Below, in pieces: positions 53,821-63,806 of a DNA stretch of 64,000 nucleotides (its first letter is position 1; each line of letters starts with the position of its first letter). Source of the DNA: Chryseobacterium oranimense (GTDB lineage Bacteria > Bacteroidota > Bacteroidia > Flavobacteriales > Weeksellaceae); assembly GCF_900129755.1 (NCBI RefSeq), contig NZ_FQWT01000002.1, positions 62,001 to 126,000 on the forward strand. The letters run 5' to 3'. Under the pieces are notes generated by a model. It saw only the letters and a list, made by a program, of their open reading frames with translations. It was not told the origin of the DNA and searched no databases. The position numbers and the translations under genes are program-made.

Positions 53821-54780
53821 TTAGAATAGCTCACCGGCTACTTTTTTAATATTATCACTTTTCCCCATGGAGTAAAAGTGCAGTACAGGAACTCCAAAAT
53901 CTAAAAGTTCTCTGCATTGGGCAATGGCCCATTCTATCCCGATCTGCTTTACAGCTTCATTATTTTTTGCATTTTCCACCTCGGTGATGAGTTCTTCGGG
54001 AAGGTCAATTTTGAACACCTGCGGCAGAATTTTAAGGTGTTTTTTCGTGGCAATAGGTTTGATTCCCGGAATAATAGGAACTGTAATTCCCATTTCTCTT
54101 GCCTTTTTAACGAATTCTATAAACCTTTTATTGTCAAAAAACATTTGTGTGACAATATAATCTGCTCCGGCGTCTACTTTTTGCTTCAGCCATTTCAGGT
54201 CATAATTCATGGAAGGGGCTTCCATATGTTTTTCCGGGTAACCGGCTACCCCAATGCAGAATTTGTTAAGTTCATCACAGACTGTTTCATCATTGTGAAG
54301 GTATTTTCCTCTTCCCAGATCATTAATCTGATGCACAAGATCCATCGCACTGGCATGACCTCCCGGCGTAGGCTCAAAGTACTGATGTCCTTTCATCGCA
54401 TCACCTCTTAAAGCCATGATATTGTCTATTCCGAGATACATACAGTCTACCAGAAGATATTCGGTCTCTTCTTTGGTAAATCCTCCGCAAAGTAAGTGCG
54501 GAACAGTATCTACATTATATTTATGCTGGATGGCGGCACAGATCCCTAAGGTTCCGGGGCGCATTCTGGTGATGCGGCGTTCCATCAGTCCGTTACCCTT
54601 ATCAATGTAAATATATTCTTCCCTGGAAGTCGTCACATCTATAAAGGGCGGTTTAAACTCCATCAGCGGATCTATATTGGTATAAAGATCTTCAATCCCG
54701 ATTCCTTTCTGAGGCGGAACTACCTCCAAGGAGAATAAAGTTTTCCCATTTGCGTTTTTTATGTGTTCAGTGATCTTCAT
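53821..54780 (-). CDS. metF: 5,10-methylenetetrahydrofolate reductase
   Basis: A 319-residue flavoenzyme that reduces methylene-THF to methyl-THF, the methyl donor for MetH. Motifs are LFSLEVVPPQKG (active-site Glu region), DVTTSREEYIYIDKGNGL, NIMALRGDAMKGHQ (FAD contact), GVAGYPEKH, and TQMFFDNKRF. It acts in the cytoplasm as an oligomer. It is the last gene of the seven-gene methionine operon; the start lies 44 bases after the metH C-part stop. Confidence 0.95.
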   Translation of the reverse strand: MKITEHIKNANGKTLFSLEVVPPQKGIGIEDLYTNIDPLMEFKPPFIDVTTSREEYIYIDKGNGLMERRITRMRPGTLGICAAIQHKYNVDTVPHLLCGGFTKEETEYLLVDCMYLGIDNIMALRGDAMKGHQYFEPTPGGHASAMDLVHQINDLGRGKYLHNDETVCDELNKFCIGVAGYPEKHMEAPSMNYDLKWLKQKVDAGADYIVTQMFFDNKRFIEFVKKAREMGITVPIIPGIKPIATKKHLKILPQVFKIDLPEELITEVENAKNNEAVKQIGIEWAIAQCRELLDFGVPVLHFYSMGKSDNIKKVAGELF

Positions 54781-54824
54781 TTTATAGTTTAATTATTATT
54801 TTAGCTTTAATAGTAGTTGATATT

Positions 54825-57485
54825 TTAATCTGCCAGATTAGGAGACAACCACTTTCTTGCTTCCTGAATGCTACAGCCTCTTCTTTCTGCATAATCTTTA
54901 AGCTGATCTTCTGTGATTTTCCCCAGACCGAAATATTTGGCATGAGGGCTTCCGAAATAGTATCCGGAAACTGATGCTGTAGGGAACATAGCCAGGCTTT
55001 CAGTAAGGAAAACCCCTGTATTTTCTTCTACCTGTAAAAGGTCCCAGATGGTTTTCTTTTCCAAATGGTCCGGACATGCAGGATATCCCGGTGCAGGACG
55101 GATTCCCTTGTATTTTTCCGCGATCAGTTCTTCATTGCTTAAATTTTCCTGATTGGCGTAGCCCCAGTATTCTGTTCTTACTTTTTTGTGTAAAAATTCT
55201 GCATAAGCTTCTGCAAATCTGTCGGCAAGGGCTTTGACCATGATAGCGTTGTAATCGTCATTGGCTTTTTCGTATTCTTCTGCAAGCTCATCTGTTCCGA
55301 AGCCGGTAGTCACACAGAAAGCTCCTACATAATCTGTTTTCCCTGAATTTTGCGGAGCGATAAAGTCACTTAACGCCAGATATTCTTTTCCTTTGGATCG
55401 TTGAGCCTGTTGTCTCAGCGTCAGGAATTTTGCCTGTTCCTGATTATTTTCGTCAAAGATTATAATATCATCCGTTTCATTGGAATTGGCTTTGAAAATA
55501 CCAAAGACCGCTTTTGCCTTCAACAGTTTTTCGTCAAGGATTCTTTTCAGGATAACCTGAGCATCTTTAAATAATTCTTTAGCCTGAACTCCTACCACCT
55601 CATCTTCTAAAATATTCGGGTATTTCCCGTGGAGATCCCAGCTTCTGAAAAATGGCGACCAGTCGATAAAAGGAAGTAATTCTCTCAAATCCTGATCTTC
55701 AATTACGGTCACCCCTAAATTATTGGGTGTAAAAATCTCTTCGTTTACCCAGTCGATAGAAAAGTGATTCTGCCTTGCCTCTTCAATGGAAACATAGTCT
55801 TTATCAACCTGCCTGTTCAGGAATTTTTCGCGGAAATCGGAGTATTCATCTTTCAGTTCCGAAACATAATCCTTGTTTCTGTCCCCTAATAATGAACTCA
55901 CTACATTTACCGCTCTTGAAGCATCATTAACGTGAACGACAGCATTTTTATATTTTAAATCAATCTTTACGGCGGTATGTGCTTTTGAAGTGGTCGCACC
56001 ACCGATCAATAATGGAAAATTGAGGTTTTGTCTTTCCAGCTCGGAAGCAATGTACACCATCTCATCAAGACTTGGGGTAATCAGTCCGCTTAATCCGATG
56101 ACATCCACTTTTTCTTCAATAGCAGTCTGAATAATTTTTTCTGCCGGAACCATTACTCCAAGATCTACAATCTCATAATTGTTACAGCCTAGTACAACAC
56201 TTACAATATTTTTTCCGATATCGTGGACATCACCCTTTACCGTAGCCATCAGAATTTTTCCGTTGGCAGGCCTTGAGCCATCTTTTTCTGCTTCAATAAA
56301 AGGCTGCAGGTAAGCAACGGCTTTCTTCATTACCCTTGCAGACTTTACAACCTGGGGAAGGAACATTTTTCCGCTTCCGAATAAATCTCCTACCACTCCC
56401 ATTCCGGTCATCAGGTTAATTTCAATGACGTGGAGAGGTTTTTCTGCCTGTTGTCTGGCTTCTTCCACATCTTCTTCGATAAAACGGTCAATTCCTTTTA
56501 CCAGGGCATGGGTTATTCTCTCCTGTAAAGGCCTTGTTCTCCATTCCAGGTCTTCAACGATTTCTTTTTTTACGGATTTATGCTTTTCAGAGTAGTCAAG
56601 AAGTCTTTCCGTAGCATCATCTCTTTTATCAAGGATCACATCCTCTACAAGTTCCAGAAGCTCTTTATTGATCTCATCGTATACTTCCAGCATGGACGGG
56701 TTTACAATCCCGATATTCATTCCCGCCTGAATAGCATGGTAAAGGAATACGGAGTGCATCGCTTCTCTCACCGTATCATTTCCACGGAACGAAAAAGAAA
56801 CATTACTTACACCACCACTCACAGAAGCATAAGGAAGATTCTGTCTCACCCATCTTGTAGCCTCAATGAAATCAATGGCATTTCTTCTGTGTTCCTCCAT
56901 TCCCGTTGCTACAGGGAAAATATTAAGGTCGAAAATAATATCTTCAGCTGGAAAACCGACCTGATTAACCAGGATATCATAGGACCGTTTTGAAATTTCA
57001 GTTCTGCGTTCAAAATTATCCGCCTGACCCGTTTCGTCAAATGCCATTACGATCACGGCAGCACCATATCTTTTAACAGCTCTTGCCTGTTTGATGAATT
57101 CTTCTTCGCCTCCTTTCAGACTGATGGAATTGACCACGCATTTCCCCTGTGCCACCTGAAGTCCGGCTTCAAGTATCTCCCATTTGGAAGAGTCTATCAT
57201 GATAGGAATTCTTGAAATATCCGGTTCTGAAGCAATTAAATTCAGAAATTTAATCATGGATGCTTTTCCATCGATCAATCCATCATCGAAGTTGACGTCA
57301 AGAATCTGTGCTCCCCCTTCTACCTGGTGGCGTGCAATATCGAGTGCTTCAGAGAATTTCTCCTCTTTTATAAGTCTTAAAAATTTTTTAGATCCGGCAA
57401 CATTGGTTCTTTCGCCAACGTTGATGAAATTACTCTCCGGGGTTATAATAAGGGGCTCGAGGCCGGATAATCTTAAATACTTCAT
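54825..57485 (-). CDS. metH: Methionine synthase MetH, C-terminal part (pterin, cobalamin and reactivation domains)
   Basis: An 886-residue protein. It begins with the methyl-THF-binding barrel (about 1-290: [44 protein letters not shown]). The cobalamin cap and Rossmann domain (about 320-545) carry the cobalt ligand His421 in DVHDIGKN. The C-terminal AdoMet-binding activation domain (about 560-886) includes [12 protein letters not shown] and [10 protein letters not shown]. The homocysteine-binding domain is absent and is encoded by a separate gene two genes upstream. Together they give a split cobalamin-dependent methionine synthase, a known arrangement. Vitamin B12 is therefore required by this enzyme. 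Confidence 0.95.
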   Translation of the reverse strand: MKYLRLSGLEPLIITPESNFINVGERTNVAGSKKFLRLIKEEKFSEALDIARHQVEGGAQILDVNFDDGLIDGKASMIKFLNLIASEPDISRIPIMIDSSKWEILEAGLQVAQGKCVVNSISLKGGEEEFIKQARAVKRYGAAVIVMAFDETGQADNFERRTEISKRSYDILVNQVGFPAEDIIFDLNIFPVATGMEEHRRNAIDFIEATRWVRQNLPYASVSGGVSNVSFSFRGNDTVREAMHSVFLYHAIQAGMNIGIVNPSMLEVYDEINKELLELVEDVILDKRDDATERLLDYSEKHKSVKKEIVEDLEWRTRPLQERITHALVKGIDRFIEEDVEEARQQAEKPLHVIEINLMTGMGVVGDLFGSGKMFLPQVVKSARVMKKAVAYLQPFIEAEKDGSRPANGKILMATVKGDVHDIGKNIVSVVLGCNNYEIVDLGVMVPAEKIIQTAIEEKVDVIGLSGLITPSLDEMVYIASELERQNLNFPLLIGGATTSKAHTAVKIDLKYKNAVVHVNDASRAVNVVSSLLGDRNKDYVSELKDEYSDFREKFLNRQVDKDYVSIEEARQNHFSIDWVNEEIFTPNNLGVTVIEDQDLRELLPFIDWSPFFRSWDLHGKYPNILEDEVVGVQAKELFKDAQVILKRILDEKLLKAKAVFGIFKANSNETDDIIIFDENNQEQAKFLTLRQQAQRSKGKEYLALSDFIAPQNSGKTDYVGAFCVTTGFGTDELAEEYEKANDDYNAIMVKALADRFAEAYAEFLHKKVRTEYWGYANQENLSNEELIAEKYKGIRPAPGYPACPDHLEKKTIWDLLQVEENTGVFLTESLAMFPTASVSGYYFGSPHAKYFGLGKITEDQLKDYAERRGCSIQEARKWLSPNLAD

Positions 57486-57492
57486 TATTTGT

Positions 57493-58584
57493 TTATTCTT
57501 CTAAAATATAATAGGCATTGTTCGCATTCTGCCGGAGCAGATCCACATGTTTGCCTAAAGCAGTGAAAATTGGAAATCTTTTGTAGGCTAAATGATGTTC
57601 TTTTGCAAATTCTTCGATCTCTTCTGTGATCTCATTATAATACATATAGCTATAATTTGGAAAAAGATGATGGGCGACATGGAAATTAAAGTTTCCTAAA
57701 ATATTTCTCACGAACCAGTTGTTTTCTTTCAAATCATTGGTTACCTCAAACTGGTGGCGAAGCCAGCTGAACGGAAGCCCGTTTTTTTCATCCAGTTTTG
57801 GAAAAGCATTATCAGGAAGCGGATGAAGAGGCAGCAGAACAAACAGCGCAAAAATACTTGCCGCTATTACCTGAAGAAACCATGCTCCCAAAGCCAATCC
57901 TATGGATACTTTAAAAAACAGGACAGGAACTGCAATCTGGTAAAAGAAATAGAAGAGTTTGTAGCCTACCATTTTTACTTTTTCAATAAAGGGAATCGAG
58001 CCCTGAGTCTTTAAAATCACTCTTTCATTATCAAAAAAATCCCTGAAATCCCTGATAAACATCCAATTAAAAAGATAAAGAGGATATACCAGAAAGAAAA
58101 ACCTGTGCTGAAACTTCTGAACACCTTTTGCCTTAATCCAAGGAATAATTAAAAGCAGGCCACTCTGCTCTATATCCGTATCCCAGCCATCTACATTAGG
58201 ATAGGCATGATGGCTGGCAATATGTCTTTTTTTCCAGATGTATGAATTGGCCCCTACAAGATCAAACATATGCAGCACAAGCGAATTCAGCTTCTTACTT
58301 TTATAAATGTTGTTATGGGCCGCTTCATGGATCAGGTTTAAATAAATCAGCACCAGGGAAATTCCCATTAAAATAAAACTTCCGATGTACATCCAGGATT
58401 TGTCTGCATTGAACAAAGCGAAGAAATACAGCGCAAAATAGACCAAAGGCAGAATAACTGCTTTGATCTGAATATAAATATCTCTGTTTTCGGGAATTTT
58501 GTCTATACGCTGATTCACTTTATGTCTTAGTTCATTAAAAAGTTTTATATCATCTGAATTTTTTAAGTAACTAGGCTTTTCCAT
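57493..58584 (-). CDS. Membrane fatty acid desaturase, inside the methionine operon
   Basis: A 363-residue membrane protein with hydrophobic segments near 45-85 and 190-245 and the three histidine boxes of the FADS family: HEAAHNN (about 89), [10 protein letters not shown] (about 123), and HVAHHLFPN (about 307). These bind a di-iron centre that introduces a cis double bond into acyl chains, probably with a cytochrome b5-like or ferredoxin partner elsewhere. The gene lies between the two halves of methionine synthase, 7 bases before the metH C-part. It may be co-transcribed under SAM control, though a biochemical link to methionine is not evident. Exact regiochemistry is unknown. Confidence 0.9.
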   Translation of the reverse strand: MEKPSYLKNSDDIKLFNELRHKVNQRIDKIPENRDIYIQIKAVILPLVYFALYFFALFNADKSWMYIGSFILMGISLVLIYLNLIHEAAHNNIYKSKKLNSLVLHMFDLVGANSYIWKKRHIASHHAYPNVDGWDTDIEQSGLLLIIPWIKAKGVQKFQHRFFFLVYPLYLFNWMFIRDFRDFFDNERVILKTQGSIPFIEKVKMVGYKLFYFFYQIAVPVLFFKVSIGLALGAWFLQVIAASIFALFVLLPLHPLPDNAFPKLDEKNGLPFSWLRHQFEVTNDLKENNWFVRNILGNFNFHVAHHLFPNYSYMYYNEITEEIEEFAKEHHLAYKRFPIFTALGKHVDLLRQNANNAYYILEE

Positions 58585-58667
58585 AATGTTAAATTTTGTG
58601 ACTTACTTAAAGTTAACATTTATAATCAAGCACTTACTTGAAATTTTAATAAAAAAAATCTATTAAA

Positions 58668-59678
58668 TCATGCAAATTTCTTCAATTTCCTTGGGGAATA
58701 TCCCGCTACCAGATCTGCTATAGCCTTGATGTGATCGGGAGTTGTTCCGCAGCATCCGCCTATGATATTGATCAATCCTTTTTCTACATATTCTTTAATC
58801 TGCCTTGCCATATCTTCCGGTGTTTCATCATATTTCCCGAAAGCGTTGGGAAGTCCTGCATTAGGATAAGCAGATACATAGAATTCTGCATTATGGGCTA
58901 AGGTTTCCAGATATGGCGTTAGCTGATCGGCACCGAGGGCACAGTTGAAGCCCACACTCAATAGATCCAGATGTGAAACTGAAATGAGGAATGCTTCCGC
59001 AGTCTGCCCGCTCAGGGTCCTTCCTGAAGCATCCGTAATCGTGCCTGAAACCATAATCGGAATCTTTATATTTCTCTCTTCCTGAATTTCATCAATGGCA
59101 AACAAAGCAGCTTTTGCATTCAATGTATCGAAGATCGTTTCTACCAGAAGGATATCCGAACCTCCATCCAGCAAAGCTTCACACTGCTGTTTGTAAGCAA
59201 CTCTCAGCTCTTCAAAAGTAATAGCTCTGTACCCGGGATCATTAACATCCGGACTTAAGCTTGCCGTTCTGTTGGTAGGTCCTATTGAGCCTGCAACAAA
59301 TCTTGGTTTATCCGGGTTTTGAGCGGTATACTCATCACATGCTTTTCTGGCAATCTTCGCAGACTCAAAGTTCAGCTCATACACCAGGTCTTCCATGTGG
59401 TAATCTGCCATTGCAATAGTGGTTCCGGAGAAGGTATTGGTTTCTATAATATCTGCTCCGGCTTCCAGGTATTTCTTATGAACTTCCTCAATGGCCTGAG
59501 GCTGCGTAAGAGAAAGGAGGTCATTATTGCCTTTTACCGGATGTTCCCAGTCTTTGAAACGTTCGCCACGGTAATCTTCTTCTTCAAACTTGTAACGCTG
59601 AAGCATGGTTCCCATGGCTCCGTCAAGAATTAAAATTCTCTCGGATATTGCCTTGTATAATTGTTCTGAATTTTTCAT
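58668..59678 (-). CDS. metH: Methionine synthase N-terminal part (homocysteine S-methyltransferase domain)
   Basis: A 336-residue homocysteine-binding barrel: [15 protein letters not shown] at the start, [29 protein letters not shown], and the zinc cysteines Cys246 (VGFNCALGA) and Cys309-Cys310 ([10 protein letters not shown]). It activates homocysteine as a zinc thiolate. Alone it lacks the pterin and B12 domains, which are on the separate 886-residue protein. A betaine- or S-methylmethionine-dependent methyltransferase is an alternative, but the operon with the MetH C-part argues against it. Confidence 0.93.
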   Translation of the reverse strand: MKNSEQLYKAISERILILDGAMGTMLQRYKFEEEDYRGERFKDWEHPVKGNNDLLSLTQPQAIEEVHKKYLEAGADIIETNTFSGTTIAMADYHMEDLVYELNFESAKIARKACDEYTAQNPDKPRFVAGSIGPTNRTASLSPDVNDPGYRAITFEELRVAYKQQCEALLDGGSDILLVETIFDTLNAKAALFAIDEIQEERNIKIPIMVSGTITDASGRTLSGQTAEAFLISVSHLDLLSVGFNCALGADQLTPYLETLAHNAEFYVSAYPNAGLPNAFGKYDETPEDMARQIKEYVEKGLINIIGGCCGTTPDHIKAIADLVAGYSPRKLKKFA

Positions 59679-59718
59679 TGTATAAATTTTAGCTAAAGGT
59701 TAGCCCGTTTCTATTGAA

Positions 59719-60879
59719 TTAATCTAGAGCCTGTCTTAAATCTGCAATAATATCATCAACATGTTCAAGACCTACAGAGCAACGTACCAGTCCTGCGGTA
59801 ATACCTACTTCATTTCTTTCCTCATCGGTCAGTTTAGAATGAGTAGTAGATGCAGGATGGGTTACAATAGTTCTGGTATCTCCAAGGTTGGCAGAAAGTG
59901 AACATAATTTTATTTTATCCAGAAAGTTTCTTCCACCGTCTATTCCTCCTTTGATTTCGAAGGCAACAATATTCCCGCCCAGTTTCATTTGCTTTTTAGC
60001 GATTTCATAACTTGGATGGGAGGCAAGGAACGGATATTTCACCAGCTCTACATTGGGGTGATTTTCTAAAAACTCTGCTACTTTCAAAGCATTTTCGCAA
60101 TGTTTTTCAACACGGATCGCAAGCGTTTCAAGACTTTTTGATAATACCCATGCATTGAAAGGTGACATTGCAGGCCCCGTATTTCTTGCGAAAAGGTAAA
60201 TTTCTCTGATTAAATCTGCTTTACCGACCGCTACCCCGCCCAGTACTCTTCCCTGGCCGTCAATAAGTTTCGTTGCAGAATGAACAACAATATCTGCACC
60301 ATATTTGATGGGCTGCTGAAGATAAGGTGTTGCAAAACAGTTATCTACAATAAAGATAAGGTTATGCTTTTTGGCAATCTGTCCGAAAAATTCAAGATCC
60401 AGAATTTCAATGGCCGGATTGGTAGGAGTTTCCAGGTATAGGATTTTTGTATTAGGCTTAATATATTGCTCAACATTTTCAGCATCCCCAGCCTTAAAAT
60501 AGGTAGTTTCTATATTCCATTTCGGAAAATATTTGGTAAATAAAGTATGGGTAGATCCAAATACCGACTGGCAGCTTACGATGTGATCACCGGCATCCAA
60601 TAAAGCAGCAAAAGTTGAATAAATAGCTGCCATTCCTGTGGCAAAAGCATATCCGGCTTCTGCTCCTTCCATTTTTGCAATTTTATCCGTGAATTCAGTT
60701 ACGTTCGGGTTTGAAAAACGGCTGTACAGGTTCTTAGGTTTTTCTTCTGCAAAACTTGCCCGCATATCTTCCGCATCCTGAAAAATAAAGCTGGAAGTAA
60801 GGTATAAAGGGGTTGTATGTTCATCAAACTGGGTTCTTTCAGTCTGGGTTCTTATTGCTGATGTTTCAAAATTTTCCAT
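59719..60879 (-). CDS. metZ: O-succinyl/O-acetylhomoserine sulfhydrylase, PLP-dependent (MetZ-like)
   Basis: A 386-residue Cys/Met metabolism PLP enzyme. Motifs are [84 protein letters not shown] (Schiff-base Lys in SATK), and the terminal [16 protein letters not shown]. It replaces the acyl group of an activated homoserine with sulfide to give homocysteine directly. The adjacent metX suggests acetylhomoserine as its substrate. A cystathionine gamma-synthase or lyase is the close alternative. Confidence 0.9.
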   Translation of the reverse strand: [386 protein letters not shown]

Positions 60880-60913
60880 ATAGTTTTAATTTGATAATTT
60901 AACAGTGTATAAG

Positions 60914-60961
60914 TTTAACAATGTAACAATGAGATTATTGGTAAACCAGTACATTGTTAAA
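60914..60961. repeat. AT-rich inverted repeat between two methionine operon genes
   Basis: TTTAACAATGTA (60914-60925) and TACATTGTTAAA (60950-60961) are perfectly inverse over 12 bases with a 24-base loop. The word AACAATG occurs again inside (60926). It sits in a 98-base gap between the homoserine dehydrogenase and metZ genes. It has no T tract and may be a processing site or repeat rather than a terminator. Confidence 0.55.
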
Positions 60962-60977
60962 TTGTTATATTAAATTA

Positions 60978-62516
60978 TTATTTCGTTTCACTTACTCTCA
61001 GAATATCTCCGAAAACTCCTCTTGCTGTTACCTGGGCTCCTGCTCCCGCTCCCATAATCACAATAGGGTTTTCACCATAACTTTCTGTATAAATTTCAAA
61101 AATAGAATCTGAGCCTTTCAACTGTCCTAAAGCTGAGCTTCCCGGTACGGAAACCAGTTTTACATCAAGCTGTCCTTTATCTTTCTGAAGATCACCGTGA
61201 AGATCACCTACATAACGAAGCACATGCCCCGGCTCCTGATTTTCTTTAATTGTCTGATATTCTTCATCCAGCTCATGTAATCTTGAAAGAAATTCTGATT
61301 TTGAAACAGAAAGTAAAGTTTCAGGAACCAGATTCTGAATGTTGATATCATCAAATTCATTGATTAAATCCAGCTCTCTCGCCAGAATTAATAATTTTCT
61401 GGCTACATCATTCCCTGATAAATCTTCCCGTGGGTCCGGTTCTGTATAGCCTTTTTCCAAAGCTTCATTGACAATTGTGGAAAACTTATCATCTCTCAAA
61501 GAAAAATTATTGAAAACGTAACTCAATGTTCCAGAGAATACCCCTTTTATTCTTGTAATATTTTCTCCTGAAAGGTGTAAAAGTTTTATGGTATCAATCA
61601 GCGGAAGCCCTGCTCCAACATTGGTTTCATACAGATAGCGTCTGTTATTTTTATTCAACGTATATCTTAGTTTACGATATTCTTCAATAGGAAGAGTATT
61701 AAAAATTTTGTTGGATGAAACCAGGTCAAAGCCATTTTCAGCAAGCGCATGATAATTCTTTACAAAATCTTTGCTCGCTGTATTGTCAACTACGATAAGG
61801 TTTTCCAGCTGATTTTCTTTGGAAAAGCTGATCAGTTCCTCAACATTTGACGGGTGTTCTGCCGTTAAAACCTCATCGCTCCAATTGGTATCGAATCCTT
61901 TTTTATTGAAGGCAATTTTTCTTGAGTTAGCTACTGCAACTACTTTAAGATCGATTTTCTTACGTCTTCTGATTTCTTCGGAAGACTGTAAGACCTGTTC
62001 TATTAATGTTTTTCCTACATTTCCATGACCTATGATTGCTAAATGAACCGTTTTAGGCTTTTTGAAAATTTCAGATTCAATGATATTTTTCGTTTTCTCG
62101 TCCTGAGAAGATGTAACCACAATATTGACTCTTTTTTCTGCCGCTACCTGGTTTAAAAGTAGAGGGAATACATTATTTCTTGCCAGCTCTGCAAGGACTT
62201 TATTAAGATCTTCCGCTACAAATCCAAGTACGGAAACATTATTAATGCTATAAATCTGTGAAACTTTGCCTGACTTTCTTTCGGCTTCAAACTCATCGAT
62301 CAGGCAGGTAACTGCTTTTTCTGCATCCGCTTCATTTACAAGGATAGATATCCCATTTTCAATAGCCTGCTGCGAGATCACTCCCACACTTATACGCGCC
62401 AGAGTAAGCGCCTTAAAAATCCTTCCATCGATCCCAATTTCCCCCAGGAAATCTTCTCCTTCAAATTTGATAATTGATCTGTTCTTTAAAAACTTTATTT
62501 CGTTAGCATTTCTCAT
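60978..62516 (-). CDS. Homoserine dehydrogenase with N-terminal ACT domains, kinase domain absent
   Basis: A 512-residue protein resembling the back two-thirds of bifunctional ThrA. Residues 1-165 look like the ACT regulatory region of an aspartokinase (LNKVLAELARNNVFPLLLNQVA). Residues 170-512 form homoserine dehydrogenase: HLAIIGHGNVGKTLIEQVL (NAD(P) loop), SSNKIF, NVGAGLPLIDTIKLLHLSG, KGVFSGTLSYVFNNF, EPDPREDLSGNDVARKLLILARE with the catalytic Lys. The aspartokinase catalytic domain of ThrA is missing, so the protein should make homoserine but not aspartyl phosphate. It may still sense amino acids through the ACT part. It lies 1 base after metX. Confidence 0.9.
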   Translation of the reverse strand: MRNANEIKFLKNRSIIKFEGEDFLGEIGIDGRIFKALTLARISVGVISQQAIENGISILVNEADAEKAVTCLIDEFEAERKSGKVSQIYSINNVSVLGFVAEDLNKVLAELARNNVFPLLLNQVAAEKRVNIVVTSSQDEKTKNIIESEIFKKPKTVHLAIIGHGNVGKTLIEQVLQSSEEIRRRKKIDLKVVAVANSRKIAFNKKGFDTNWSDEVLTAEHPSNVEELISFSKENQLENLIVVDNTASKDFVKNYHALAENGFDLVSSNKIFNTLPIEEYRKLRYTLNKNNRRYLYETNVGAGLPLIDTIKLLHLSGENITRIKGVFSGTLSYVFNNFSLRDDKFSTIVNEALEKGYTEPDPREDLSGNDVARKLLILARELDLINEFDDINIQNLVPETLLSVSKSEFLSRLHELDEEYQTIKENQEPGHVLRYVGDLHGDLQKDKGQLDVKLVSVPGSSALGQLKGSDSIFEIYTESYGENPIVIMGAGAGAQVTARGVFGDILRVSETK

Positions 62517-62517
62517 T

Positions 62518-63456
62518 CTACAAAATATTTTTTATGATTGTATTTAATTGTTCATATTCCATCAGGAAGGCATCATGCCCGTGAATTGACTGTATTTCAT
62601 GATAGAAAACCTCTTTCTTTTTCTCTTTAAGCTGCTCAAAGCACATTCGGATTTCTGATGCCGGGAAAAACAGGTCTGTATCAACAGCGATAAGATGCAT
62701 TCGGGCATCGATTTTTTCCAGCCGGTGTTCTTCCGTATTAATACTCATCAGCAAATGATTCATCAGTTTATAAGCTTTTAAACTAAATCTTTCGTTTAAT
62801 GCGTCTCCATGATAAATGAGCCAGTCTTCAGATTCTAATCTCTGATTTTCAAGGTCATATCTATTTTGAAATCTGTTATTTAAAGATTGAGGTGTTCTAT
62901 AACACAGCATCGCATGGATTCTCGCTTTTTGCAGAGGCTCATCATTTCCGTTTAAGAGGAATTTCTGAACCAGACATTGTGCATGAAGCCAGTCGTGAGT
63001 TTTGAAATCGCAGGCAATAGGGATAAAGATTTCTGCCAGTTGTGGTTGCCTGACAAGCATTTCCCATGCAATTCCTCCTCCGAGGGAGCCTCCGATAATG
63101 GCGTATAAATTTTTGATATGCAAAGTTTCAAGACCTTTCAGGAATATTTCAGCAATGTCTGAAGGCGTGAAATCTTCGTATTCGTCAATTAAAAAGTCAT
63201 CAAATCCGTTTCCGGGGATATTGAAACACAGAACTGTATATTTTTTTGTATCAATGACCTGATTTTCTCCGATCAGCTGTTTCCACCATCCTTTTTCTCC
63301 GGAAACATTTGAATTTCCGGTTAAAGCATGATTGACCAGTATAATGGGAGCTGAAAACAAGTCTTGCCCGAAGATCTGATAAGTCAACGGGATATGGTAT
63401 TCCTTTTGGGAATTAGTTTGATACGAAAGATTAATATAGTTTAGTTCTGTTTTCAA
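62518..63456 (-). CDS. metX: Homoserine O-acetyltransferase (MetX), alpha/beta hydrolase
   Basis: A 312-residue enzyme from TTG 63456. Features are the N-terminal LNYINLSYQTNSQ, oxyanion region VNHALTGNSNVSGEKGWW, nucleophile elbow IGGSLGGGIAWE (Ser), Asp in VDTDLFFP and His in HGHDAFLME, a complete triad. It acetylates homoserine with acetyl-CoA as the entry to methionine. The longest frame starts at GTG 63567, but that codon lies inside the SAM riboswitch aptamer, so it cannot be the start. TTG at 63456 fits the family N-terminus (KTELNYINL). First gene of the operon. Confidence 0.93.
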   Translation of the reverse strand: MKTELNYINLSYQTNSQKEYHIPLTYQIFGQDLFSAPIILVNHALTGNSNVSGEKGWWKQLIGENQVIDTKKYTVLCFNIPGNGFDDFLIDEYEDFTPSDIAEIFLKGLETLHIKNLYAIIGGSLGGGIAWEMLVRQPQLAEIFIPIACDFKTHDWLHAQCLVQKFLLNGNDEPLQKARIHAMLCYRTPQSLNNRFQNRYDLENQRLESEDWLIYHGDALNERFSLKAYKLMNHLLMSINTEEHRLEKIDARMHLIAVDTDLFFPASEIRMCFEQLKEKKKEVFYHEIQSIHGHDAFLMEYEQLNTIIKNIL

Positions 63457-63516
63457 TTCTATTATTTTAATACAATTGAAAATGCCACAGGAAATGGCTG
63501 AAAAGAACTTCAGTGA

Positions 63517-63619
63517 GTTATCTGTCCAAAATAAATTGGTAGAACGTAGCACCTTCTCTGCTTGCACAAAGGGTTGCTAAGGTTTCATAGGGTCTAATCC
63601 CTCAACCTTTCTTGATAAC
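63517..63619 (-). ncRNA. SAM-I (S-box) riboswitch upstream of metX
   Basis: On the minus strand the 103-base element has all S-box landmarks: GTTATCAAG at the 5' side, GGTTGAGGGATTAGACCC, TATGAAACCTTAGCAACC, GGTGCTACGTTC, and GACAGATAAC at the 3' side, closing P1 with GTTATC/GATAAC. It binds S-adenosylmethionine and is expected to turn off metX and the genes downstream when SAM is plentiful. Downstream hairpins (GCCA...TGGC, then TTTTC) may form the expression platform. The identification rests on sequence landmarks and P1 pairing. Confidence 0.95.
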
Positions 63620-63646
63620 ATTTTCAATATTTGAATGAACGCACTG

Positions 63647-63679
63647 CAAAGATATGTTTTTTCTTTTAATTTTTTCAAA
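63647..63679 (-). promoter_or_regulatory. Promoter of the methionine operon
   Basis: Minus strand TTTG (63679-63676), 21 bases, TATCTTTG (63654-63647): a full match to the flavobacterial consensus. Transcription should begin near 63640, about 20 bases before the riboswitch. Confidence 0.88.
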
Positions 63680-63806
63680 AAAAATATTTAATATCAAAAA
63701 ATCCAGTAATAACAAGTGATTCAAGGCTATATTAATAATTATTCAGATGGAAGGAATTGGAATTATTTTTCAAAAAAACTAACTTCGTACTTGAAATTGA
63801 TGAAAT

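Noticed and set aside
53917..54411. 164-codon + strand frame opposite metF
   Set aside because: Shadow of metF; composition typical of antisense frames in this genome.
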